DNA of 64,000 nucleotides. It comes from CAWHXG01 sp963833235. GTDB lineage: Bacteria > Pseudomonadota > Alphaproteobacteria > Rhodobacterales > Rhodobacteraceae. A model generated the notes under the pieces. It saw only the letters and a program-made list of their open reading frames with translations, was not told where the DNA came from and did not search any database. Made by a program: the position numbers and the translations under genes. Below are positions 45,290-54,745 of the stretch, piece after piece. Position 1 is the stretch's first letter; each line of letters starts with the position of its first letter. Where the stretch lies: contig CAWHXG010000001.1 in NCBI GenBank assembly GCA_963833235.1, positions 1-64,000 on the forward strand. The letters are read 5' to 3'.

Positions 45290-46593
45290 GCGACGCGACC
45301 GTGGATCAGCGGTGGGGCCTGCGCCTCCTTCGGGCCGATCTGCACGGCGGCGCGCACCATTTCGGCCGCCGCATCCGCCGCGGCGTCGCTGGCGGCATGG
45401 ACCAGCGCGATGGGGCGGTGCGGCCCGACCTCGTCGCCGAGGCTCGCCACCTCCGTCAGCCCGACCGAGGGATCGACAGCATCGACCGGGCGCTGCCGCC
45501 CGCCGCCAAGGGCGATTACGACCTGACCCAGGGCGCGCCCGTCGATGGCCGCGATCCTGCCGGTCGCGCGTGGCGGCACCGGGCGCACGACCCGGGCCGA
45601 CGGCAGGTGCGCCTCCGACCTCTCCAGGAAATCGCCGGGCCCGCCCATGGCGGCGACCATGGCGCCGAACTTCTCGGCGGCGGCGCCCGATTGCAGCGCC
45701 GCCAGCGCCGCGCGCCCGCCGGCCTCGGCGGTGTCGGCCGCCCCGGCCAGCGCCAGCAGCTCGCCCGTCAGCGCCAGAACGAGGCGGCACAGCCGTTGGT
45801 CGGGCTTCGGCGCACGAAGCACCGACAGGACCTCGCGCAGTTCGACCGCATTGCCGATCGAGGGGGCGAGCGGCTGGTTCATGTCGGTGATGAGCGCGCG
45901 ACTTCGGGTGCCCGCGGCATTGGCGACGCGCACCAGCGCCTGGGCCAGCCCGCGTGCCTCGGCTGGGGTCGCCATGAAGGCGCCGGTGCCGCCCTTCACG
46001 TCGAGGATGAGCGCCTCCGCGCCGCCAGCCAGCTTCTTGGAGAGGATCGAGGCGACGATCAGGGCGGGGGACTTTACCGTTTCGGTGTGGTCGCGGATCG
46101 CATAGAGCCGCGCATCCGCCGGCGCGATGGCATCGGAGGCGCCGACGATGGCGCAGCCGACCTCGCCCACGATGCGGCGGAACCGGGTCTCGCTCATCGT
46201 GGTACTCAGGCCCGGGATCGCCTCGAGCTTGTCGAGCGTGCCTCCGGTATGCCCCAGCCCCCGCCCAGAGAGCATCGGCGCGAAGGCCCCGAGCGCCGCG
46301 AGCACCGGCGCCAGCACCAGCGAGGTCGCATCGCCGAGGCCCCCGGTCGAATGCTTGTCGAGCACCGGGCCGGGCAGATCCCACCGCAGGACCGGCCCGC
46401 TGTCGCGCATGGCGCAGGTCAGCGCGGTCATGGTGTCGTCGCTCAGCCCCCGGATGCAGACGCCCATGGCGAAGGCCGCGGCCTGCGCATCGCTGACCGT
46501 GCCGTCGCCGAGGCCGCGCGCGAACCCTTCGAGATCGCTGGCGGTCAGATCATCGCCCGCCCGCAGGCGCGCCAGAACGCGGCGCGGCTCCAT
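45286..46593 (-). CDS. deoA: Thymidine phosphorylase
   Basis: DeoA cleaves thymidine or deoxyuridine with phosphate. The 435-residue product has the phosphate-binding KHSTGGLGDATSLVLAPVLA, the signature LSGRGLGHTGGTLDKLEAIPG and AIRDHTETVKSPALIVASIL. The C-terminal alpha/beta domain (DPSVGLTEVASLGDEVG) is present. It follows cdd by three bases and overlaps deoB by four. Confidence 0.96.
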   Translation of the reverse strand: MEPRRVLARLRAGDDLTASDLEGFARGLGDGTVSDAQAAAFAMGVCIRGLSDDTMTALTCAMRDSGPVLRWDLPGPVLDKHSTGGLGDATSLVLAPVLAALGAFAPMLSGRGLGHTGGTLDKLEAIPGLSTTMSETRFRRIVGEVGCAIVGASDAIAPADARLYAIRDHTETVKSPALIVASILSKKLAGGAEALILDVKGGTGAFMATPAEARGLAQALVRVANAAGTRSRALITDMNQPLAPSIGNAVELREVLSVLRAPKPDQRLCRLVLALTGELLALAGAADTAEAGGRAALAALQSGAAAEKFGAMVAAMGGPGDFLERSEAHLPSARVVRPVPPRATGRIAAIDGRALGQVVIALGGGRQRPVDAVDPSVGLTEVASLGDEVGPHRPIALVHAASDAAADAAAEMVRAAVQIGPKEAQAPPLIHGRVA

Positions 46594-46596
46594 AGC

Positions 46597-47010
46597 CTAG
46601 CCGCCGGACATGTCGGTGTCGGCGAAGGCGCCGGGCAGCAGCTCGCCCACCCGCATCGTCGCCTCCTCGCCCGCCACGGTCGCCATGGTCACGGGCACGT
46701 CCGGCCCGGCAAACTCCGCCAGCTTCTGGCGGCATCCGCCGCAGGGGCTGACGGGGCGCGGCGCCTCGGCCACGACGTAGACGGCGGCGATGCGGGTCTC
46801 GCCCGCGGCGATCATCGCCGCGATGGCCCCCGCTTCCGCGCAGGTCCCTTCGGGATACGCGGCATTCTCGACGTTGCAGCCCCGGTGCACCTGCCCTGCT
46901 GTCCCGACGATCGCAGCCCCGACCTTGAAGCCGGAATAGGGCGCATAGGCCAGGGCGCGCACCTCCAATGCCGCCTGCCTCAGATCGCCCATGTCACCCG
47001 CTGTTGCCAT
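46597..47010 (-). CDS. cdd: Cytidine deaminase
   Basis: The enzyme turns cytidine or deoxycytidine to (deoxy)uridine. The 137-residue size and the zinc motifs TCAEAGAIAAMI and SPCGGCRQKLAEF (three Cys ligands) mark the small homotetrameric class. The ATG at 47010 was chosen; an in-frame ATG six codons later is also possible because no strong ribosome site marks either. It is the first gene of the minus-strand salvage operon, so the operon promoter should lie in 47011–47121. Confidence 0.93.
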   Translation of the reverse strand: MATAGDMGDLRQAALEVRALAYAPYSGFKVGAAIVGTAGQVHRGCNVENAAYPEGTCAEAGAIAAMIAAGETRIAAVYVVAEAPRPVSPCGGCRQKLAEFAGPDVPVTMATVAGEEATMRVGELLPGAFADTDMSGG

Positions 47011-47121
47011 GCCGGCCAAGTTGGGCCGCAGCGCCGGGCTTTGCAAGCCGCTAGCGGATGCCCTCGGGAACCGCGCCCAGCCCGGAACGTTAAGCGAACA
47101 AATCACCAGTGGAGCGATCAG

Positions 47122-47419
47122 ATGGCAGACGAAACCACGAACTCAAAGGCGACCCCCGCCCCCGAGTTCGACCCCCGCCCCCGAGTTGACCGCCGCCCCC
47201 GAGACAGCGACCGATACTCCCAAGCAGGACGCCCCCGGCAATGCGGCCAAGCCCGTCGACGACTGGGTCACCGGCGACGAGCCGATGACCGGGGCGCAGG
47301 CCTCGTACCTGAAGACCCTCAGCGAGGAGGCGGGCGAAGACTTCGACCCGAACCTGAACAAGGCAGATGCATCCAAGCGGATCGAAGCGCTGCAGGGAAC
47401 GACCGGGCGCGGCGCCTGA
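47122..47419 (+). pseudogene. DUF3072 family protein, one single-base insertion
   Basis: The small protein starts at ATG 47122 (MADETTNSKATPAPE) after a GGAG site. The DUF3072 core GDEPMTGAQASYLKTLSEEA, then LNKADASKRIEALQG, is in the next frame and ends at 47419. The join lies in a short tandem repeat, where ACCCCCGCCCCCGAGTTG occurs once correctly and once with an extra C (GAGTTCGACC, near 47174). Removing it gives a 98-residue protein with an APELTPAPELTAAPET linker. The insertion inside a repeat could be real slippage or a sequence error. The function of the family is unknown. Confidence 0.75.
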
Positions 47420-47516
47420 AGCCGCCCCGCGCGGGCTTGGCACCGGGCTCGCGCCTCTCCCTTCCCGCGCCCTTTCCCATGGGGTAGGTCTTGGAAAAGG
47501 CAGGGGGGACGAGGCG

Positions 47517-49796
47517 GTGAAAGATCAATCCAGCGACGTGTTGCGGGATCAGGCGCTCTACTACCACGAGCACCCCAAACCTGGGAAGCTCGAGATCCGC
47601 GCCACCAAGCCACTCGCCAACGGGCGCGATCTGGCGCGGGCCTATTCCCCCGGCGTTGCTGAGGCCTGCCTCGAGATCAAGGCGGACCCGACCACAGCCA
47701 GCCGCTACACCGCCCGGGCCAATCTGGTCGCCGTGGTCACCAATGGCACCGCCGTGCTGGGCCTTGGGAACATCGGCGCGCTGGCGTCCAAGCCGGTGAT
47801 GGAGGGCAAGGCCGTGCTCTTCAAGAAGTTCGCCAACATCGACTGCTTCGACATCGAGCTGGACAGCACCGACCCCGAGCGCATGGCCGACATCGTCTGT
47901 GCACTCGAGCCGACCTTCGGGGCGATCAACCTCGAAGACATCAAGGCCCCCGATTGCTTCATCGTCGAGAAGCTCTGCCGCGAGCGGATGAACATCCCCG
48001 TTTTCCACGACGACCAGCACGGCACCGCCATCGTCGTCGGCGCCGCGGCAACCAACGCCCTGCGCGTGACCGGCAAGCGGTTCGAAGACATCAAGGTGGT
48101 CTCTACCGGCGGCGGGGCGGCGGGGATCGCCTGCCTCGACATGCTCATGAAGCTTGGCGTGCAGCGTAAAAACGTGTGGCTCTGCGACGTACATGGGCTG
48201 GTCCATGCCGGGCGCGAGGTCGACATGAACCCCCGGAAGGCCGCCTATGCCCAGGCGACGGACCTGCGCGCGCTGACGGACGTGGTGGACGGGGCCGACC
48301 TGTTCCTCGGGCTCAGCGGCCCGCGGGTCCTGACGCCTGAGATGGTGGAGCGCATGGCGCCGCAACCGATCATCTTCGCGCTGGCCAACCCCACGCCCGA
48401 GATCATGCCCGAGATGGTCCGCGCCATCCGCCCCAACGCGATCATCGCCACCGGCCGTTCGGATTTTCCCAACCAGGTCAACAACGTCCTTTGCTTTCCC
48501 TTCATCTTCCGCGGCGCGCTGGATGTGGGCGCGACGGAGATCAACGACGCGATGGAGCTGGCCTGCATCGACGGCATCGCCGAGCTTGCGCGCGCGACCA
48601 CAAGCGCCGAGGCCGCCGCCGCCTATCAGGGCGAGCCGATGACCTTCGGCCCCGATTACCTGATCCCCAAGCCCTTCGACCCGCGCCTGATCGGTGTGGT
48701 CGCCAGCGCCGTGGCCGGGGCCGCGATGGCAACCGGCGTGGCCATGCGGCCCATCGAGGACATGGCGGCCTATCGGCGCAAGCTCGACAGCTCGGTCTTC
48801 CGCTCTGCCCTCATCATGCGCCCGGTCTTCGAGGCGGCGGCCACCGCGGTGCGCCGCATCGTCTTCGCGGAAGGGGAAGAGGAACGAGTGCTGCGCGCGG
48901 CCCAGGCGATGATCGAGGAAACGGTGGACAGGCCCATGCTGATCGGCCGCCCAGACGTGATCGCGGCGCGGTGCGAGCGGGCCGGCCTGCCGATCCGCCC
49001 CGACGTGGATTTTGAGGTGGTGAACCCCGAGAACGACCCCCGCTACCGCGACTATTGGGAGACGTATCTGGGCCTGATGCAGCGTCGCGGCGTGACCCCG
49101 GACCTTGCCCGCGCCATCATGCGCACCAACACCACCGCCATCGGCGCCGTGATGGTGCACCGCGAAGAGGCCGACAGCGTGATATGCGGCACCTTCGGGC
49201 AGTATCTGTGGCACCTCAACTACATCACCCAGGTGCTGGGCACCGAGGGCCGCCGCCCGATCGCCGCGATGTCGCTGATGGTGCTGGAGGACGGGCCGCT
49301 CTTCATCGCCGACACGCATGTGCATTCCGACCCGACCCCGCAGCAGATCGCCGACACGGTGATCGCGGCCGCGCGCCATGTGCGCCGTTTCGGGGTGACC
49401 GCGAAGATCGCTCTTTGCTCCGACAGCGAGTTCGGCAACCTCAGCTGCGATACCGGCCGGCGGATGCGCGCGGCGCTTGACATCCTCGACGGTGAGCCGC
49501 GAGATTTCTGCTACGAGGGCGAGATGCACGTGGACAGCGCGCTCGACGAGGAGACCCGGAACCGTCTGTTTCCCGGCTCGCGCCTCGACGGGGCGGCGAA
49601 CGTGCTGATCACCGCCAACACCGATGCGGCGGCCGGCCTGCGCAACATCCTGAAGATCAAGGCGCAGGGGCTTGAGGTGGGGCCGATCCTGATGGGCATG
49701 GGCAACCGAGCGCAGATCGTCACGCCTTCGATCACCGCGCGCGGGCTGCTCAACGTCTCGGCCATCGCGGGCACGCCGGTCGCTCAATACGCCTGA
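47517..49796 (+). CDS. maeB: NADP-dependent malic enzyme with phosphotransacetylase-like domain
   Basis: The enzyme decarboxylates malate to pyruvate. The GTG at 47517 gives 759 residues starting VKDQSSDVLRDQALYYHEHP, as in the family. The N-terminal malic domain has YSPGVAEACLEIKADP, VVTNGTAVLGLGNIGALASK, NIPVFHDDQHGTAIVVGAAA and the NADP loop VSTGGGAAGIACLDML. From about residue 430 a PTA-like domain follows (VFAEGEEERVLRAAQAMIEE), which is regulatory, not catalytic, in known MaeB. Length is normal. Confidence 0.96.
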   Translation: MKDQSSDVLRDQALYYHEHPKPGKLEIRATKPLANGRDLARAYSPGVAEACLEIKADPTTASRYTARANLVAVVTNGTAVLGLGNIGALASKPVMEGKAVLFKKFANIDCFDIELDSTDPERMADIVCALEPTFGAINLEDIKAPDCFIVEKLCRERMNIPVFHDDQHGTAIVVGAAATNALRVTGKRFEDIKVVSTGGGAAGIACLDMLMKLGVQRKNVWLCDVHGLVHAGREVDMNPRKAAYAQATDLRALTDVVDGADLFLGLSGPRVLTPEMVERMAPQPIIFALANPTPEIMPEMVRAIRPNAIIATGRSDFPNQVNNVLCFPFIFRGALDVGATEINDAMELACIDGIAELARATTSAEAAAAYQGEPMTFGPDYLIPKPFDPRLIGVVASAVAGAAMATGVAMRPIEDMAAYRRKLDSSVFRSALIMRPVFEAAATAVRRIVFAEGEEERVLRAAQAMIEETVDRPMLIGRPDVIAARCERAGLPIRPDVDFEVVNPENDPRYRDYWETYLGLMQRRGVTPDLARAIMRTNTTAIGAVMVHREEADSVICGTFGQYLWHLNYITQVLGTEGRRPIAAMSLMVLEDGPLFIADTHVHSDPTPQQIADTVIAAARHVRRFGVTAKIALCSDSEFGNLSCDTGRRMRAALDILDGEPRDFCYEGEMHVDSALDEETRNRLFPGSRLDGAANVLITANTDAAAGLRNILKIKAQGLEVGPILMGMGNRAQIVTPSITARGLLNVSAIAGTPVAQYA

Positions 49797-49814
49797 GCGA
49801 CCGGCGGCGTGGTT

Positions 49815-49839
49815 GCCGGGTGCCTGCGCGGCGCCCGGC
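49815..49839. terminator. Strong hairpin after the malic enzyme gene
   Basis: GCCGGGTGCC (49815–49824) and GGCGCCCGGC (49830–49839) form a 10-bp stem with one G·T pair and a 5-base loop, 18 bases after the stop. No T-tract follows at once; CTTTTTGG appears 13 bases later. It is a plausible terminator. Confidence 0.45.
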
Positions 49840-49849
49840 CATTAGGACG

Positions 49850-49966
49850 CTACTTTTTGGCGGGGCCCTTCGACTGCGGCTTGTCGACCGGCTTCATCGA
49901 AGCCGGTGCGGCCGGTTGCCGCTTTTCCTTCGGTTTCGGGGCTTTGGGGGGATGGCGATTGTCCAT
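49850..49966 (-). CDS. Very small Lys/Pro-rich hypothetical protein
   Basis: An ATG at 49966 opens a 38-codon frame MDNRHPPKAPKPKEKRQPAA ending SKGPAKK. The composition (Lys, Pro, Ala) is coherent over its whole length and resembles short basic proteins seen in Rhodobacterales, but no family can be named. It could be spurious. Confidence 0.3.
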   Translation of the reverse strand: MDNRHPPKAPKPKEKRQPAAPASMKPVDKPQSKGPAKK

Positions 49967-50198
49967 CGGTACGGTCCGTGATGTTCGGAGGCGGCGGAAT
50001 GTCGTCCCGTCCTTCACACCTGTGCGGTCAGGACGCCGCGACAAGTGCCTTGCGCAGAATAATTTCGTCGCTGGCTGCTCCACAGGGGTAGATGCCAGTC
50101 CGCGAAGCCTGCTCACGCATCATTGCAAACGCGGGGACCCGCGCTTGTGGTCGCCCGCCACGGCGAAATAAGCTTCGGCACAAAGGGAGGATCCGAGC
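49967..50198. other. Region upstream of propionyl-CoA synthetase
   Basis: There is no supported gene. CGCGGG-GA-CCCGCG at 50130–50143 is a perfect inverted repeat with a 2-base centre, preceded by TTGCAAA. TTTGCAAA-type half-sites are used by propionate regulators (PccR/ScfR family) in Rhodobacteraceae as I recall; only one half-site is visible here. The start codon is preceded by AGGGAGGA. Confidence 0.35.
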
Positions 50199-52091
50199 AT
50201 GGGCTACCGCGAGACCTACGAGGCCTGGCAGTCGGATCCCGAAGGGTTCTGGCTGGCGGCCGCGCGCGCCATCGACTGGGCCCGTGCGCCGACCCGGGCG
50301 CTCGACGCCGCGCAGGCGCCGCTTTTCGAGTGGTACCCCGATGGCATGGTCAACGGCTGCTGGAACTGCGTGGACCGGCATGTGGAGGCCGGGCACGGCG
50401 ACCGCGTGGCCATCATCCACGACAGCCCCGTCACCCATTCCGTGAGCCGCGTCACCTACGGCGAGCTGCGCGAGCGCGTCGCCTCGCTAGCGGGCGCGCT
50501 GCGCAACCGGGGCGTCGAGAAGGGCGACCGGGTGCTGATCTACATGCCGATGATCCCCCAGGCGATCGAGGCGATGCTGGCCTGCGCGCGGCTGGGCGCG
50601 ATCCATTCGGTGGTGTTCGGCGGCTTCGCCAGCGGCGAGCTGGCCGTGCGGATCGACGACGCCCGCCCGAAATGCATCATCGCGGCCTCCTGCGGGATCG
50701 AGCCGGGGCGGGTGGTGCATTACAAGCCGCTGCTCGACAAGGCCCTCGAGATGGCGGACCACGAGCCGAGCTTCTGCGTGATCTACCAGCGCGAGCAGGA
50801 GGTCGCGCATCTGGACGAGGCGCGCGACGACGACTGGCACGCCTTCCAGTATGGCGTCGAGCCTGCCGAATGCGTGCCCGTGGAGGCGACGCATCCGGCC
50901 TACATCCTCTACACCTCCGGCACCACGGGCGCGCCGAAGGGCGTCGTCCGCCCCACAGGCGGGCATCTTGTGGCGCTGCAATGGACGATGACGAACGTCT
51001 ACGGCACCGCCCCCGGAGAGGTCTTCTGGGCGGCCTCCGACGTAGGCTGGGTCGTGGGGCACAGCTACATCTGCTATGGCCCGCTGCTGAACGGTAACAC
51101 GACCGTACTTTTCGAGGGGAAGCCCGTGGGCACCCCCGATGCCGGCACCTTCTGGCGGGTGATCCGCGACCATGACGTGCGGGTCTTTTTCACGGCGCCC
51201 ACCGCGTTTCGCGCCATCAAGAGGGAGGATCCGCAAGGCGCCCTGGTCAAGGAATACGATGTGTCCTGCCTGCGGGCGCTCTTCTTCGCGGGCGAGCGGG
51301 CCGACCCCGACACGGTGGACTGGGCGGCGGAGAAGCTCGGCGTGCCGGTGATCGACCATTGGTGGCAGACGGAAACCGGATGGTCCATCGCCGCCAACCC
51401 GATGGGGCTGGAACTTCTGCCGATGCGCACGGGCTCCCCCGGCGTGCCGATGCCAGGCTACGACGTGGCAATCCTCGGCGAGGACGGCACCCCCGCCCCA
51501 ACCGGATCGCTGGGCGCGGTGGCCATCGCCCTGCCCCTGCCGCCGGGCACGTTGCCGGGGCTCTGGCAGGCCGAGGCCCGCTTTCGCAAAAGCTATCTGG
51601 AGCGGTTCCCGGGATATTACGAGACCGGCGACGCGGGCTATCTGGATGCCGATGGATACCTCTACATCATGGCGCGCACGGACGACGTGATCAACGTGGC
51701 CGGCCACCGGCTGTCGACCGGCGCCATCGAGGAGGTCTTGGCAAGCCATCCCGACATCGCCGAATGCGCCGTGATCGGCGCCGCCGACCCTCTGAAGGGT
51801 CAGGTGCCGGTCGCCTTCGTCTGCCTCAACCGGGGCACCGACCGCCCGGTGCCCGAGATCGCGGCAGAAGCTGTGGCGCTGGTGCGCGAGCGGATCGGCC
51901 CGGTTGCGGCCTTCAAGGTGGCGCTGGTGATCGAGCGGCTGCCGAAGACGCGATCGGGCAAGATCCTGCGCGGCATCATGTCGAACATCGCAGATGGCGC
52001 GCCCTTCAAGCCCCCCGCCACGATCGACGACCCCGCGATCCTGGAAGAGGTCGCGGCGGCGCTGAAGGGGGCGGGTTATCCGGCCGCGTGA
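50199..52091 (+). CDS. prpE: Propionyl-CoA synthetase (PrpE/ACS type)
   Basis: The 630-residue enzyme activates propionate (or a close short acid) to its CoA ester. The start MGYRETYEAWQSDPEGFWLA is PrpE-like rather than Acs-like. Motifs are ILYTSGTTGAPKGVVRPTGG (A3), DHWWQTETGWSI (A5), GYYETGDAGYLDADGYLYIM (A7), RTDDVINVAGHRLSTGAIEE (A8) and the acetylatable Lys in PKTRSGKILRGIM. Both propionate and acetate use are possible. It stands alone, upstream of nadK. Confidence 0.9.
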   Translation: MGYRETYEAWQSDPEGFWLAAARAIDWARAPTRALDAAQAPLFEWYPDGMVNGCWNCVDRHVEAGHGDRVAIIHDSPVTHSVSRVTYGELRERVASLAGALRNRGVEKGDRVLIYMPMIPQAIEAMLACARLGAIHSVVFGGFASGELAVRIDDARPKCIIAASCGIEPGRVVHYKPLLDKALEMADHEPSFCVIYQREQEVAHLDEARDDDWHAFQYGVEPAECVPVEATHPAYILYTSGTTGAPKGVVRPTGGHLVALQWTMTNVYGTAPGEVFWAASDVGWVVGHSYICYGPLLNGNTTVLFEGKPVGTPDAGTFWRVIRDHDVRVFFTAPTAFRAIKREDPQGALVKEYDVSCLRALFFAGERADPDTVDWAAEKLGVPVIDHWWQTETGWSIAANPMGLELLPMRTGSPGVPMPGYDVAILGEDGTPAPTGSLGAVAIALPLPPGTLPGLWQAEARFRKSYLERFPGYYETGDAGYLDADGYLYIMARTDDVINVAGHRLSTGAIEEVLASHPDIAECAVIGAADPLKGQVPVAFVCLNRGTDRPVPEIAAEAVALVRERIGPVAAFKVALVIERLPKTRSGKILRGIMSNIADGAPFKPPATIDDPAILEEVAAALKGAGYPAA

Positions 52092-52522
52092 TCGGAGGGG
52101 AGGCTGTTCGGCACTGTGGCCCGACTGCGGGGAACCGGCAGTCCGCTGGAAAGTCGGTCCCTCGATATATGGTTCGATGCGCCGACATCGACCGATGCGA
52201 ACGTCGGGACGGATATCGAGACGGTCGAAGATCTCGGCCGACGCGCGATGAAGGTCGTCCAGCCGAAGGCATCCGCCATCGCCTGCGCTTATGGTCCCAA
52301 AGCCTACGGTCAGGGATAGACGCGGCTTGGCGTGCGGATCGCACCGGCTCGTTCGGCGCACCGGAAAAGCAGCCGCCCCGCGATCCAGCCCGCCTTGGCC
52401 CGGAAACCGACTGCCGGTATTATAGCCCCCGAATGCACCGCTAACCGCCAATCCGGCCGCACCGCCCAGCAGCGGGTTGGAATAACGGGGCTAATTATTC
52501 CAGGTCTTCGGTCCCCCAGGAC
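52092..52522. other. 431-base stretch without a supported gene
   Basis: No frame on either strand gives a recognisable protein. On the minus strand a short glycine-rich peptide (LLGGAAGLAVSGAFGGYNTG, about 52390–52480) has a coding-like look but ends in stops on both sides of a plausible start; it may be a relic. No repeats or RNA genes were seen. Confidence 0.4.
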
Positions 52523-53290
52523 TCAGACGAATTGCTCGCGGATCAACCGCTCTTCCAGCCCATGGCCCGGATCGAAGAGCAGCGTATGCGCGACCGCGGG
52601 TTCGCTGTGGATCTCGACCCAGGCGACATGGCGGACAGAGCGGCTGTCGGCATCGGCCATGACGGGGCGCTTGCCCGGCTCCAGCACATCGAACCGCACC
52701 CGCGCGGTCTTCGGCAATAGCGCCCCCTGCCAGCGGCGGGGCCGGAAGGCCGCCATCGCGGTCAGCGCCAGAACGTCGGAGCCTATGGGCAGGATCGGGC
52801 CATGGGCGGAATAGTTGTAGGCGGTCGACCCCGCCGGCGTACAGACCAGCGCGCCGTCGCAGACCAGCTCGTCCAGCCGCTCGCGGCCGTCGACCGTGAT
52901 GCGCAGCTTTGCCGCTTGCGGGCCGGCGCGCAGCAGCGACACCTCGTTGATCGCCAGGGCATCGTGGGTCGCGCCATCGGTCGTCTCGGCATGCATCGCG
53001 AGCGGATTTATGACCTCCTGGCTGGCGCTTTCCAGCCGCTCCGGCAGGCCGACGATCGAGTATTCGTTCATCAGAAAGCCCACCGTGCCGCGGTTCATCC
53101 CATAGACGGGCGCGGGCAGCGCCTGGGTCGCGTGCAACGTCTGCAGCATGAAGCCATCGCCGCCGAGCGCCACCACGAAAGCCGCTTCGGCAAGTGGGAC
53201 GGAGCCGTAGAGCGCCGTCAGCTCCCGTCGCGCCGCGTGGGCGATGGGCGATGGGCTGGCCACGATGGCGATGGGCGGTGTCTCGGCCAT
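52523..53290 (-). CDS. nadK: NAD kinase
   Basis: NadK makes NADP from NAD and ATP. The 255-residue product has VVALGGDGFMLQTLHATQAL (GGDG ATP motif), PVYGMNRGTVGFLMNEY, the NE/D motif AINEVSLLRAGPQAAKLRIT, and DGALVCTPAGSTAYNYSAHG. ATG 53290 is chosen for its AGGAGG site 7 bases away; a TTG/GTG-type extension of ten codons is less likely. It is divergent from glyA. Confidence 0.95.
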   Translation of the reverse strand: MAETPPIAIVASPSPIAHAARRELTALYGSVPLAEAAFVVALGGDGFMLQTLHATQALPAPVYGMNRGTVGFLMNEYSIVGLPERLESASQEVINPLAMHAETTDGATHDALAINEVSLLRAGPQAAKLRITVDGRERLDELVCDGALVCTPAGSTAYNYSAHGPILPIGSDVLALTAMAAFRPRRWQGALLPKTARVRFDVLEPGKRPVMADADSRSVRHVAWVEIHSEPAVAHTLLFDPGHGLEERLIREQFV

Positions 53291-53449
53291 CGGGGCCTCC
53301 TGTCTCGGCGCCCAAGTCATTGCCCGGCTGGGGGGGGGAACTCAACCCCGGGCGACGGCATCGGGGCTTTGCGGCGGCGTTCCCCCGGGCTATGTCACGA
53401 AACAAGGGTCCGGGCCGCCCCCCGGCCCCGCAGCCAGGGAGACGACGCC

Positions 53450-54745
53450 ATGAACGCACCGCACAGGGACAACGGGTTCTTCAGCGAGGATCTGGCCAGT
53501 CGCGACCCCGAGCTCTTCGCCGCGATGGAAGGCGAGCTTGGCCGCCAGCGCGACGAGATCGAGCTGATCGCCAGCGAGAACATCGTCAGCCGCGCGGTGA
53601 TGCAGGCCCAGGGCGGCGTGATGACCAACAAGTACGCCGAGGGGTATCCGGGCCGGCGCTATTACGGCGGCTGCCAGTTCGTGGATATCGCCGAGGATCT
53701 GGCGCGCGACAGAGCCAAGCAGCTGTTCGGCTGCGGCTTCGCCAACGTGCAGCCGAATTCCGGCAGCCAGGCGAACCAGGCGGTGTTCCTGGCTCTGCTG
53801 CAGCCCGGCGACACGATCCTCGGCATGAGCCTCGATGCCGGCGGGCACCTGACCCACGGCGCGCGGCCCAACCAGTCCGGCAAGTGGTTCAACGCGGTGC
53901 AGTACGGCGTCTCGCGCGAGACCCAGCTGATCGACTACGATGAGGTGCGCCGCCTCGCGCAGGAGCATCGCCCGAAGCTGCTGATCGCCGGCGGATCGGC
54001 CATCCCGCGGCAGGTCGATTTCGCCGCGATGCGCGCCATCGCCGATGAGGTGGGCGCGTACCTCCTTGTCGACATGGCGCATTTCGCGGGGCTGGTGGCG
54101 GCGGGGGTGCATCCCTCGCCCTTCCCGCATGCGCATGTGGCGACCACCACCACCCACAAGACCCTGCGCGGCCCGCGCGGCGGCATGATCCTGACCGACG
54201 ACGGGGACCTGGCGAAGAAGATCAACTCGGCCATCTTCCCGGGGCTTCAGGGCGGCCCGCTGATGCATGTGATCGCGGCGAAGGCGGTGGCCTTCGGCGA
54301 GGCGCTGCGGCCGGAATTCAAGACCTACGCCGCGCAGGTGATCAAGAACGCCCAGGCGCTGGCGGAGGGGCTGATGGCCGGCGGGCTGGCCACCGTCACC
54401 GGCGGCACGGACACCCATGTGGTGCTGGTCGACCTGCGCCCCAAGGGCGTGAAGGGCAACGCGACGGAGGCGTCGCTGGGCCGCGCCAACATCACCTGCA
54501 ACAAGAACGGCGTGCCCTTCGATCCCGAGGCGCCGGCGGTGACCTCGGGCGTGCGGCTGGGCAGCCCGGCGGGCACCACGCGCGGCTTCGCCGAGGGCGA
54601 GTTCCGCCAGATCGCCGGCTGGATCGTCGAGGTGGTGGATGGCTTGGCCGCGAACGGCGAGGACGCCAACGGCCCGGTGGAGGCCAAGGTGCGCAACGCC
54701 GTGCTTGAGCTTTGCGGGCGCTTCCCGATCTATCCCGGCCTGTGA
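53450..54745 (+). CDS. glyA: Serine hydroxymethyltransferase
   Basis: The PLP enzyme interconverts serine and glycine with tetrahydrofolate. The 431-residue product has IELIASENIVSRAVMQAQGG, NKYAEGYPGRRYYGGC, the PLP lysine in THKTLRGPRGGMIL and SGVRLGSPAGTTRGF. Its stop overlaps the GTG start of the hydrolase gene. Confidence 0.98.
   Translation: MNAPHRDNGFFSEDLASRDPELFAAMEGELGRQRDEIELIASENIVSRAVMQAQGGVMTNKYAEGYPGRRYYGGCQFVDIAEDLARDRAKQLFGCGFANVQPNSGSQANQAVFLALLQPGDTILGMSLDAGGHLTHGARPNQSGKWFNAVQYGVSRETQLIDYDEVRRLAQEHRPKLLIAGGSAIPRQVDFAAMRAIADEVGAYLLVDMAHFAGLVAAGVHPSPFPHAHVATTTTHKTLRGPRGGMILTDDGDLAKKINSAIFPGLQGGPLMHVIAAKAVAFGEALRPEFKTYAAQVIKNAQALAEGLMAGGLATVTGGTDTHVVLVDLRPKGVKGNATEASLGRANITCNKNGVPFDPEAPAVTSGVRLGSPAGTTRGFAEGEFRQIAGWIVEVVDGLAANGEDANGPVEAKVRNAVLELCGRFPIYPGL

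Noticed and set aside
47319..49787. Open frame of over 800 codons on the minus strand
   Set aside because: It is the shadow of the malic enzyme gene; the plus-strand product is a full-length conserved protein.
50130..50143. A PrpR/PccR-type operator before propionyl-CoA synthetase
   Set aside because: Only one TTGCAAA half-site is present and the adjacent CGCGGG/CCCGCG repeat is of a different type, so a named operator is not supported.
52116..52319. A 67-codon plus-strand frame between prpE and nadK
   Set aside because: No ribosome site, no motif and no neighbour coupling; it cannot be told from chance.
50487..52451. Long open frame (654 codons) on the minus strand
   Set aside because: It is antisense to propionyl-CoA synthetase, has biased Arg/His/Gly composition typical of reverse frames in GC-rich DNA, and no recognisable domain.
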